Source of the DNA: CAZFDT01 sp964518335
Lineage (GTDB): Bacteria; Planctomycetota; Phycisphaerae; Phycisphaerales; Phycisphaeraceae
Reading direction: 5' to 3'
Assembly (NCBI GenBank): GCA_964518335.1
Contig: CAZFDT010000001.1
Location: 62,001-126,000, forward strand
DNA length: 64,000 nucleotides
Shown in pieces: positions 35,208 through 45,200 of the stretch. Below the pieces are notes generated by a model, which saw only the letters and a list, made by a program, of their open reading frames with translations, did not search any database and was not told the DNA's origin. Made by a program: the position numbers and the translations under genes. Each line of letters opens with the position of its first letter. The stretch's first letter is position 1.

Positions 35208-36725
35208 TCATGGCGAGGGCAGGCCCAGGCGGGTGAATTGCTCGGGGGGGGCGTGGCATTCGTGCATGAGGCGGGTGAGGTGGGCGAGCATGTGGGATTC
35301 GAGTGCGGGGTCGGCCAGGGGCGTGGTCTGTTGGGGGTCGGTGTGGACGTTCCAGAGGGTGGTTTGTCGTTGGGAGTCGCCGGTGGGGCCGCCGATGCGG
35401 AGGAGGGGGAGGCCTTTGGTGAAGGGGAAGGGTTCGGCGAGTTGGGCGAGTGCGAGGGCGTCATGGTGGGCGAAGCCGCGCATCTGGGTGGGGATGAGGG
35501 TGTATCGGTAGAGTTCGGCGTGTGGTCGAGGGGCGCGCATATAGACGTGTCGGCCGTCGGTGACGTTGACGTGCTGGCCGTGGTATCCGAAGATCGCCGC
35601 GTCGCGGACGGTCTGGTCGCGTTGGATCACTGCAGCGAGGTCGTGGCCGAGCATATCGGGGGTGGGGTCGAGGCCGAAGAAGCGCAGGAGGGTGGGGCCG
35701 AGGTCGATGGCGGGCTGGACCAGTGCAGCGCGGCGTCCGCCCCCGGAAGTGGCCCCCCCGGAAGTGGCCGCCCCGGCAGTGGCCGCCGCCCCGGGAGTGT
35801 TCACGGCGTCGGGGCAGCGTGGGTCGTACACGAAGAAGGGGGTGTGGGCGATTTCCTCGTAGAGCGGCATCCAGTTCTTGGCCCAGCAGCCGTGCTCGCC
35901 GAGCATGTAGCCGTGGTCGGTCCAGACGACGAGCATGGTGTCCTTCCACAGGTCGTGTCGGTCCATGGCGTCGAGGACGTCGCCCAGGGAGGCGTCGCAC
36001 TTGGAGACGAGAGCGGCGTAATTGCGGCGGGCCTTGTCGATTTGGGCGGGGGTTTCCTTGACGGGCGCGTAGGCCGGCCAGTCGAAGAGGGTGGGGTCGT
36101 CGTCGGGCGAGGGGTAGAGGTCGCGCCAGCGTCGGTCGGTGGTGAAGGGCTCGTGGGGGTCGAAGCATTCGATCTGGAGGAACCAGCGGTCGTCGCGTGC
36201 GTTGCGGTCGATGAAGGCGAGGCCGGCCTTGAGGGTCTGGGACTGGGGGTAGTCCTCGTCGCGTCGGATGTACATGCGGTTGACCCAGTCGGCGCGTCGG
36301 CCCTTGCCGTTGAGGTTGGGCGGGATGACGGGATCGGCGACCTGGCCGATGAAGGGGTCGCCCTCCTGGCCGCGGAAGAACTCCCAACTGTTGTAGCGCG
36401 TGTGATAGGTCGAGCCGCCGTCCTCCCAGTAGTGGTAGTGGTCGCTGGCGAGGTGGGTGTAGATGCCGCGGTCCTGGAGGATCTGGGGGACGGAGTCGTC
36501 GAAGGGCTCGATGGGTCCCCAGGCGTTGTGGAGGAAGTTGGGGCGGCCGGTGTGGAAGTCGCGGCGTGCGGGCATGCAGGGCATGGAGCAGACGTAGCTC
36601 CTGTCGAAGGTGACGGCCCGGTGCGCCAGGCGCTGGAAGTTGGGCGCGAGGACCGGCGACTGGTCGTTGTAGGGCGGGAGCATGTGGCGGTTGAGCGAGT
36701 CGAACATGAGCATGATGCACTTCAT
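35208..36725 (-). CDS. Type I sulfatase (formylglycine-dependent)
   Basis: A 505-residue alkaline-phosphatase-superfamily hydrolase. It starts MKCIMLMFDSLNRHML, with the metal-binding Asp9, and carries the sulfatase signature CMPARRDFHTGR: Cys50-x-Pro-x-Arg, where Cys is oxidised to formylglycine by FGE or anSME. Later motifs are FDPHEPF, VVWTDHGYMLGEHG and KNWMPLYEEIAHTPF. There is no signal peptide, unlike most secreted planctomycete sulfatases. A low-complexity insert NTPGAAATAGAATSGGATSG around residues 310-330 is encoded by the repeat at 35740-35800. The substrate, probably a sulfated sugar, is unknown. Confidence 0.92.
   Translation of the reverse strand: MKCIMLMFDSLNRHMLPPYNDQSPVLAPNFQRLAHRAVTFDRSYVCSMPCMPARRDFHTGRPNFLHNAWGPIEPFDDSVPQILQDRGIYTHLASDHYHYWEDGGSTYHTRYNSWEFFRGQEGDPFIGQVADPVIPPNLNGKGRRADWVNRMYIRRDEDYPQSQTLKAGLAFIDRNARDDRWFLQIECFDPHEPFTTDRRWRDLYPSPDDDPTLFDWPAYAPVKETPAQIDKARRNYAALVSKCDASLGDVLDAMDRHDLWKDTMLVVWTDHGYMLGEHGCWAKNWMPLYEEIAHTPFFVYDPRCPDAVNTPGAAATAGAATSGGATSGGGRRAALVQPAIDLGPTLLRFFGLDPTPDMLGHDLAAVIQRDQTVRDAAIFGYHGQHVNVTDGRHVYMRAPRPHAELYRYTLIPTQMRGFAHHDALALAQLAEPFPFTKGLPLLRIGGPTGDSQRQTTLWNVHTDPQQTTPLADPALESHMLAHLTRLMHECHAPPEQFTRLGLPSP
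35740..35800 (-). repeat. CACTTCCGGGGG repeat inserted in the sulfatase gene
   Basis: On the coding (minus) strand four units read CACTCCCGGGG, CACTGCCGGGG, CACTTCCGGGGGG and CACTTCCGGGGG at 13-19 base intervals. The same word is in the peptidase (5262-5325) and hldE (62984-63002) genes. Confidence 0.8.
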
Positions 36726-37261
36726 GGCGGGCTCCGGCGAGTCGTGGCAAGGCGACAGCGCAGCATAAGACGGTCGCGTCGGAGTGCAAGGAGCGTGCAG
36801 GCGGCGCACCGCGGTGCGGCGGGTGCGCGGGAGTGAAGCAGTCGGTTAACCGAGTGGGGGCGACGGGGACGCGGCGAAGGGCGTTGACGGGATTGGTCCG
36901 TACTTTGCATGGTGGTGGTTGTGGTCCAAGGATTGGGCTGCGAGCCGTGAGGCGAGAAAGGCGGTGCGAAGCGACTGACGTAAGGGGCCACACGAACCCG
37001 GGGGAGAAAGGAGTGCGTTGTTTGTGAGCCATTGCATGGGGGGTGAGAACGGGGCCCGAGGCGAGGCGAGCGCGGTCGGCAGGGGGTGCGCGACCGAGAC
37101 ACGCGGCGCGTCGTCATGAGCCCTGGGGGGAAAGAGCCACGGAGCGGCGCCGCGAGGCCCTGCTCCGTGGTTTTTTCGTGGGTGAGCTGGGCGTGGGGCT
37201 TTTATAGGACGGGCGCACGGCGGGTCGATGCGGCGCGGGGCGGTGAGCCGATGGAGGCGAC
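36726..37261. other. Gene-free region between sulfatase and tpsB with a leader-like segment
   Basis: 536 bases with no credible gene. It contains CGCACC-GC-GGTGCG (36805-36818), the 12-bp palindrome TCGGTTAACCGA (36842-36853), a TTGACG box (36884), a loosely repeated GAGAAAGG(C/A)G motif (36953, 37004), and a strong plus-strand terminator at 37137-37176 before tpsB. Confidence 0.6.
37137..37176 (+). terminator. Intrinsic terminator upstream of tpsB
   Basis: CCACGGAGC (37137-37145), 16-base loop, GCTCCGTGG (37162-37170), then TTTTTT. No gene precedes it on this strand, so it ends either a small RNA or a 5' leader of the TPS operon. Confidence 0.85.
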
Positions 37262-39067
37262 ATGGTACGGCCCGGTCCGATGCTCACGTCCCATGGGGGG
37301 ACGGGCGCGGTGATGTTCGCCTGCGCGACGCTGTGGCTCGCGGGCGGGGCGGGGCTGTGGGCGCAGGGTGCGGCGGCGGCGGACGACGCCGACCCGGTCG
37401 TGACGGTCCGGGCGATCGAGATCGATGGGCTCAGCGGCCGGGGGCTGACGCAGGCGCAACTGCTGGAGCGCGAGATCGCGTTGCGTGACGTGTCGCCGGG
37501 TCATCTGCCGCCGGAGCGCGACGTGCCGATGGTGCGGATGAAGCTGGGCGAGGTGGCGGGTCGGCCGCTGCACTTGTCCACGATCGAGCACCTGGTGCGC
37601 GAGGTGTCGCGTGCGCACACGGAGCGACACCTGGCGGCGGTGCGGGTGTACGTGACGCGCGACGATGTGGCGCGTGTGCGCGAGGGCGATGGCGTGCTGG
37701 TGATCCGCGTGGACGAGGGCCGCGTGGGCGTGGTGACGGCGACGCCCGATGCGGAGCGCATCGCCGCGCGTTCGCCCGTGCAGCCCGGCGACTTGATCGA
37801 CCTGCGTGCCGTGGAGCGCTACACCCGGCGTCTGGAGCGCCAGCCATGGCGCCGCGTCGATGCCGCCCTGTCGCAGGGCGACGAGCCCGGCCAGCTCGCG
37901 CTCGAATATGTCGTCGCCCAGCGCAGTCCGCTGCTGCTCTATGTCCAGGCGTCCAACACCGGCACGCCCGAAACCACGGACTGGCGGCAGCGCTTCGGCC
38001 TGATCCACTACAACCTCACCGGCCGCGACGACGTGCTCAGCCTCGACTACGTCACCGGCGACTTCGACCTCGTCCACGCCTTCTTCGGCAGCTACGAGCG
38101 ACCCCTGCCTCACAGCGACGACTGGCGCGCCAAGGTGTACGGCGGGTGGAACCGCTACGACGCGTCGCAGGTCGGCCTGCCCGACGCTCGATTCACCGGC
38201 GAAGGCTTCGACGTCGGCGGCGAGCTGCAGTGGACCTTCGCCCACGCCGGCGGCTTCTTCCTCGACGCCGTCGGCGGCATGCGCTTCAAGCACGTCACCA
38301 CCGACAACGTCCTCGCCGACCTCCAGGGCGACGCCGATTTCCTCCTGCCCTACGTCGGACTCCGCGCCGAACGCGCCGAGCCACACGCCGTCACCGCCGC
38401 CTCCCTCACGCTGGAGACCAACCTGTCTCGACTCGTCGGCACCGACGAGGATGACCTGGCCCTGCTCGGCCGCGCCAATGTCAGCGACCAGTTCACTGTG
38501 CTCCGAGGCGACGTGAGCCAGTCGCTGTACCTGGCGCCCTTCTTCGAGCCCGACACCCCGCCGGGGGCGCACGAGCTGTTCGGCTCGATTCGCGGGCAGT
38601 TCGTCGTCGATCGCCAGCGCGTCGCGCCCAACTTCACCGAAACCGCCGGCGGGTTCCACAGCGTGCGCGGCTATCCCGAGAGCTTCATCGCCGGCGACGA
38701 CGCCCTCATCGGCACCCTCGAGTACCGCCTGCACGTGCCCCAGCTCTTTCCCGCCAGTGACGAGCCCGCCCGCGTCCTGGGCAAACCCTTCCGCTTCGCG
38801 CCCACGTCCGGCGGCGCCGCCGACTGGAACCTCATCCTCCGCGGGTTCGTCGATGCTGCAGTGGTCCACTCGATCGACAAGCTCTCGTTCGAGAGCGACC
38901 AGACGCTGCTGAGCGCCGGCATCGGGGCCGAGCTTCGCCTGCGCACCCACGTCACGGTCCGCGCCGACTGGGGCTTCGCCCTGCGCGACGCCGACTCCGG
39001 GGGCGGCGACGACCGCGTCACCGCCGGCAGCAGCCGCGTCCACCTGCTGTTCACCGTGACGTATTGA
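37262..39067 (+). CDS. Two-partner secretion outer-membrane transporter (TpsB; ShlB/FhaC/HecB family)
   Basis: A 601-residue protein. GGAGG lies 4-5 bases before ATG 37262, with an N-terminal signal region ending around WAQGAAAADDA. Two POTRA-like domains follow (VTVRAIEIDGLSGRGLTQAQ and VLVIRVDEGRVGVV), then a 16-strand-type beta barrel. The conserved L6 hairpin motif is present as VRGYPES (about residue 467), and the C-terminus ends in an aromatic beta signal (HLLFTVTY). It should recognise and export the giant TpsA encoded 160 bases downstream. There is no other TpsA candidate nearby. Confidence 0.93.
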   Translation: MVRPGPMLTSHGGTGAVMFACATLWLAGGAGLWAQGAAAADDADPVVTVRAIEIDGLSGRGLTQAQLLEREIALRDVSPGHLPPERDVPMVRMKLGEVAGRPLHLSTIEHLVREVSRAHTERHLAAVRVYVTRDDVARVREGDGVLVIRVDEGRVGVVTATPDAERIAARSPVQPGDLIDLRAVERYTRRLERQPWRRVDAALSQGDEPGQLALEYVVAQRSPLLLYVQASNTGTPETTDWRQRFGLIHYNLTGRDDVLSLDYVTGDFDLVHAFFGSYERPLPHSDDWRAKVYGGWNRYDASQVGLPDARFTGEGFDVGGELQWTFAHAGGFFLDAVGGMRFKHVTTDNVLADLQGDADFLLPYVGLRAERAEPHAVTAASLTLETNLSRLVGTDEDDLALLGRANVSDQFTVLRGDVSQSLYLAPFFEPDTPPGAHELFGSIRGQFVVDRQRVAPNFTETAGGFHSVRGYPESFIAGDDALIGTLEYRLHVPQLFPASDEPARVLGKPFRFAPTSGGAADWNLILRGFVDAAVVHSIDKLSFESDQTLLSAGIGAELRLRTHVTVRADWGFALRDADSGGGDDRVTAGSSRVHLLFTVTY

Positions 39068-39092
39068 GTCGCCATCGTGACATTCAGCCGCC

Positions 39093-39115
39093 AAGTGGTT
39101 GAATTTCAACCACTT
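39093..39115. promoter_or_regulatory. 11+1+11 bp palindrome between tpsB and tpsA
   Basis: AAGTGGTTGAA (39093-39103), T, TTCAACCACTT (39105-39115): a perfect dyad 26 bases after the tpsB stop. The one-base centre favours a protein operator over an RNA hairpin, although an RNA stem with a slightly opened loop is possible. A TTG codon inside it (39099) is unlikely to be a start. Confidence 0.7.
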
Positions 39116-39230
39116 TGTGGACGGATTTCACAACGTTATCGGCTCCGCGCTGCGGACGTGGGGGTTAAGCCGGGGGTCGGATCGGTCGATGCCCGTGGTA
39201 GGGGTTGTAACGACTGTGAGGGCCGTGCCG

Positions 39231-42200
39231 ATGATTCGGGCCCGACGCCGGCGGCTGCGTGCCGCCGGGACCATGTTGACCGCCGCCGCGATGATGAACC
39301 TCATCATCCCGCCTGTGGCTCGCGCCGCGCCGACGGGCGGCGGCAAGGACATCAAGGTCGATCGCGTGGTGCGCGGCGACGTGCGGCTGGACCGCGACGG
39401 CGGGCGGACGAACATTACCGCCTCGCACAACGCCATCATCGACTACCGCCGCTTCAACGTGCCGCGCGGCCAGGAGGTGCGGTTCATTCAGCCGGCGCGC
39501 GACAGCCGCGTGCTCAACCGCGTGCTGTCGAACGATCCGTCGCGCATCGACGGGGCGCTGCGGGCCAACGGCATCGTCTATCTGGTGAATCCCTCGGGCG
39601 TGATCTTCGGCCCCGGCAGCGTGATCGACGCCGGGCGCCTGTACGCCGCTGCGGGGCGGATCAGCGACGGCGACTTCCTCGCCGGCGCCGATCGCTTCAC
39701 CCACCTGCAGGGCACGATCCGCCAGCAGGGCGCGCTCGACGCGCAGGACGGCGTGGCGCTCCTGGGCCAGCGTGTCATCAACAGCGGCCAGATCACCACG
39801 CAGCGCGGCACGGTCGTGCTGGCGTCGGGCGACCGCGTCTATCTGGCCGAGCAGGGCGCCCGCCTGATGGTGCGCGTCGATAACCTCGACGCCGACACCG
39901 GCCGCGGCGCGGGGGTCAACCGCAACGTGAACGACAAGGGCGGCGTGACCAACCACGGCCAGGTGCGCGGCGACGACATCGTGTTCGCCGCCGGCGACGT
40001 GTATGGCCTGGCGGTCCACAACGCCGGCCGCGCCCAGGGCCAGCGCGTCACCCTCACCGGCCACGGCCGCGTCACCAACGACGGCGACATCGCCGCGCCA
40101 GGTGGTCAAGTGCAGCTCCTGGGCGAGCACGTGGGCCACATGGGCGGCACGATCGACGTCAGCGGCGACGCCGTCGGCGGTGGAACCGTGCTCATCGGCG
40201 GCGACTTCCAGGGCAAGGGGCCCGCCCGCAACGCCAGCATCACCTTCGTCGATCGCGACGCCACCATCCTCGCCGACGCCCTGCGCGGCGGCGATACGCC
40301 CGGCCGCGTCATCGTCTGGAGCGACGACACCACACGCTTCCGCGGCGTCATCCGCGCCCGCGCCGAATCGGCCGGCGGCTTCGTCGAAGTCAGCGGCAAA
40401 CGCTACCTCGACTACCGTGGATTCGCCGACCTGCGCAGCTTCGACGGCACGACCACCGGCACGCTCCTGCTCGACCCGCACAACCTCACCATCCGCACCG
40501 CCGGCCCCGACACCCACGTGACCGCCGGCTCGCCCTTCACCACCACCGACGACAACGCCGTGCTCACCGTCGCCTCCATCGAGGCTGCACTGGCCCTCGC
40601 CGACGTGCTCATCCAGACCGGCGCCGGCGGCACGCAGCAGGGCGACATCACCCTCCAGAACGCCATCACTCACCCCGGCGGCGTCACCAGCCTCACCATC
40701 GAGGCCCACCGCCACATCAACCTCAACGCCGACATCAACCTCGCCGCCAACGCCGCCACCGGACTCCTGTCGCTCCGCGCCGACGCCAACAGCAGCGGCG
40801 CCGGCGCCATCCTCGACGGCGGCGGCGTCCTGCGCCTCGCCGGCGGGCCACTGCAGCTCCGCGCAGGCTCCGGCGCCGGCACCAGCGGCAACCGCATCCA
40901 GACCACCGGCGTCACCGACCTCGCCGCAGCCTCCACCACCGGCGGCGTCTTCCTCAACAACACCGGCTCCAACGTCCACATCACCTCCGTCAACGCAACC
41001 ACCGGACTCTCCGCCATTTCCAGCGGAACCGTCTCACTCCAGACCACCGGCGACATCGTCATCACCAGCGCCGTCAGCTCGCCCAACAACGTCGTCCTCC
41101 GCACCACCGGCGGCGAAATCACCAGCTCCGTCAACCTCGCCGCCAACAGCCTCACCCTCGAAGCCGCCGGCGGCATCACCAACGGCGGCGGCGGCAGCCT
41201 GGCCATCACCACCAGCATCCTCGATGTCGTCAACACCACCAGCGGCGACATCCGACTGCTGGAAACTAACGGCATCAGCGTCCACCGCATCCATCAGCAG
41301 GGCCCCGGCGCGACGGTCCTGGCGACCGTCGCCGGCGACATCGACCTCACCGCCGGCCAGTCCGGGGTCACTGCAGCCGCCGGCGACGTGTCGCTCACCG
41401 CCGCCGGCGCCGGCGCGCTCATCAGCGTCAACGCCCCGATCAACGTCAGCGGGGGCAACCTGTCGCTGACCGGCGCCAACCGCGTCACCTTCTCCGCCGC
41501 CGGCGACGTGACCACCGGCGGGGGCGACTTCACCGTCACCGCCACCGCCGCCGACATCGCCATGAACTCGGGCACTGCCGTGAACGCCGGCGCCGGCGCC
41601 ATCGCGCTCACCGCCAACACCACCATCGGCCTGGGCGCGCTGACCACCACCAACGCCACCAACGCCGCAGTAACACTCGCCGCGGGCGGCGCGATCAACG
41701 ACATCGGCGCGGGAACCGAAGTCACCGCCACCAGCGGCCGGCTCGTCATGACCGCCGGCAGCGGCATCGGCAGCGCCAACGCCCTGGAAATCAACGTCGC
41801 CAGCGTCGATGCCCAGAACGGCAATAACAACATCGGCCTCACCGAAACCAATCACATCGACGTCGTCCGCCTCGCCAACAGCGGCGCCGGCGCCATCACC
41901 CTCGGCTCCAGCGCGGGGGCCATCACCATCGCCGCCGGCGAAAGCGGCGTGTCCGCCAACGCCGGCGCCGTCACGCTCACCGCACGCGACGGCATGAACG
42001 TCAACCACCACGTCACCACCACCGGCGGCGTCATCACCCTCCACGCCGACACCAACGCCGCCGGCGCAGGCGACCTGGCCATCGCCGCGGGCGTCAACAT
42101 CACCACCGGCGCCGGCGCCGGCGCCATCAGCGTCACCGCCCTGGACATCGCCTTCGGCGCCGGCTCGCTCGTCGATGCCGGCACGGGCGACATCACCCTC

Positions 42201-45200
42201 GCCCCCTCCGTCGCCTCGCGCACCATCGGCGTCGGCGACGGCGCGGTCGGCCAGTTCCACATCGACACCACCGAGATGACCCAGCGACTGGCCAGCAGCG
42301 GCACCATCGTCATCGGCGCCGCCGCGGGCACCGGCGCCGTCGGTATCCCCGCGCTGGACCTGTCGGGCCAGGGCTTCAGCCTCAGCGTCCGCGGCGGCGC
42401 GATGACCCCCGCCGCCATCACCATGGCCAACGGCCGCAACCTCTCGCTCACCAGCAACGGCGCCGTGGGCATGACCATCGCCGACGATCTGACCGCGCCC
42501 GGCGGGTCCATCACCCTCGCCGCCGACCGCATGGACATCCAGGCCGGGGCCTTAGTCACCGCCCCGACCGTGACGCTGCGCAACGCCGCCAACGGCACGG
42601 CGATCGACATCGGCAGCGCCACCGACGCCGCCGCCGGCACGCTGGAAATCGCCAACGTCGAGCTGGGCCGCATCGTCGCCGACACCTTCGTCCTCGGTTC
42701 GACCACCGCCGGCGCCATCGCCATCACCGACGCGCTCACCGCTGCAGTGACACCCACCCTGCACCTGGTCGGCGGCTCGACCGTCACCCAGACGCCCGGC
42801 AGTTCGATCACCGTGACCAACCTCGCCATCGGCGGCGGCGCCTCCGTCACGCTCACCGAGCCCGCCAACAACGTCAACACCCTGGCCATCAGCCTCACCG
42901 GCGCGGGCAACGTCACCTACACCGACGCCGACAGCTTCACCGTCGGCACGGTCAGCAGCGTCACCGGCATCACCCTCGGCTCCTCGGGCACGAGCACCCT
43001 CACCGCCACGACCGGCACGATCACCAAGACCACCGCCACCACCGGCGGCGGCGGGAGCCTGGCCCTCATCGCCGACGACATCGACCTCCAGGCCGGCGGA
43101 ACCATCAACGCCGCCGGCGGCAACGTCACCCTCGCTCCCGTTACGCCCGGCGTCGCCATCGCCGTCGGAACCGTCGGCGACGCCACGCCCGCCACGCTCG
43201 AACTGTCCGACGCCGAGCTGGATCGCATCACCACCACCGGCACGGGCACGCTCCGCATCGGTAACGTCGCCGCCGGCGACATCACGCTCACTGCAGCAAT
43301 CACCAACTCGACCCCCGCCAACCTCCACTTCATCACCGGCGGCAGCGTCGCGCAGAACGCCGGGGCGACCCTCACCGCCGCCAACGTCGCCGTCACCGCC
43401 GACGAGGCCCTCTTCAACCTCACCAACAGCGTCAGCGGCCTGGCCGCGGCCATCGGCGGCGCCGGCAACGCCTTCGCCTTCTCCGACGCCGATGGGTTCA
43501 CCGTGCGCACGATCGACGGCGTCGGCGGCGTCTCCACCAATGGCGGGACCATCACCCTCACCGCCGGCGCGGGCAACAACACACTGACCAATCTCGCCGG
43601 CGCGACGATCGTCTCCGGCGGCGCGGACATCACGATCACCGCCGACCGCATGGACCTGCAGGCCGGTTCGTCGATCGACGCCGGCGCGGCCCGCGTCACG
43701 CTGCGCACGGCGACCGCCGCTCGGCAGATTCGCCTGGGCAACAGCGACAACGCCACCCGCCTGGGCCTGCTCGACAGTGAGTTCGACACCATCGCCGCCG
43801 GCACGCTCATCGTCGGCGCCGCCAACGCCGGGCAGATGCTCGTCGATACGCTCATCGACCCGGCGGGCGTCGATACGCTGCACCTGCACACCAACTCGAC
43901 CATCAGCGGCGCGGGTCGCATCGGCGTGACCAACCTCGCCATGCGATCGGCGGGCGCGATCTCGCTCGATCACGCCTCCGGCAACGACGTGACCAACCTC
44001 GCCGTCGCCGTCGCCAACGCCGGCGCCGCCGTCACCTTCGCCAACGCCGCCGATCTGACCATCGGCAGCGTCGATGGCGTCACCGGCGTCACCACCAACG
44101 GCGCGACCATCACCTTGCGCACGCTCGCCGTCAACAGCACCTTCACCAACACCGCCAACATCGCCAGCGGCGCCGCCGGCATCACACTCGATGTCAACCG
44201 CGTCGATCTGCAGCCGGGCTCGACCCTCACCGCCACCGGCGGGTCCACGGTCACCATCCGCAACCGCAACGCCGCCACCGCCTTCGACCTGGGCAGCGCC
44301 ACCGACCTGGCCCACGACACGATCGAGCTGTCCGCGGCGGAGATCGACACCATCAGCGCCGCCAACCTCGTGATCGGCCGCACCACCGCCGGCGCGATGG
44401 CCATCACCGACACGCTCGCCCCCACCGGCGCGACAACCCTCTCGCTCGTCAGCGGCAGCACGATCGCGCAGTCGGCGGGAGCCGCCATCGTCGAGACGAA
44501 CCTGATGCTGCAGGCCGCCGGCGACGTGACGCTCACCGCCGCGGGCAACGACGTGGACACGCTGTCGGCGACGATCGCCGGCGGGGGCGGGCTGGCGTTC
44601 ACCGACGCCGACGGGTTGACCGTGAGCACGGTCAACGGCGTGGTGGGCATCACCACGACCGGTGGCGACGTGGCGCTGACGGCGGCGACGGGTCGGATCA
44701 CGACGTTGCAGGCGTTGTCGTCGGGCGGGGGGGACGTGACGCTGATTGCGGACCAGATGGCGATCCAGGCGGCGGGCACGATCGACGCGGGTGCCGGCGC
44801 CGTGACGCTGCGGCCCAGCACGGCGGGAACGGCAATCGATCTGGGCTCGACGCTGGACACGACGCCGGGGACGCTGGAACTGTCGGCGGCGGAGCTGGAC
44901 CGGATCACGGCGGGATCGCTGACGGTGGGCGACGCTGCAGTGGGCGCGATCGCGTTGACGGCGGCGCTGGCCCCGGCGAACACCGACACGCTGGCGCTGG
45001 TCAACGGCGCGTCCGCCATCACGCAGGGCGCGGGCGACACGCTGACCGTGGCCAACCTGTCGATCACGTCCGGCGGGGACGTGACGCTGACGCAGGCCAA
45101 TGACGTGGACACGCTGACGGCGGACGTGGGCGGCGCGCTGGCGTTCACCGACGCCGATGCGTTGACGCTCCACGGCATCACGACGAGCGGCGGCGATGCG

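Noticed and set aside
36884..37176. Cyclic-di-GMP (GEMM) riboswitch or group II intron remnant before tpsB
   Set aside because: AAAGAGCCACGG and GAGCCGTGAGG only loosely resemble their consensus; the remaining conserved elements and pairings are missing.
39099..39230. TTG 39099 as the tpsA start
   Set aside because: It lies inside the palindrome, has no ribosome site and would put ~44 hydrophilic residues before the signal peptide. ATG 39231 fits better.
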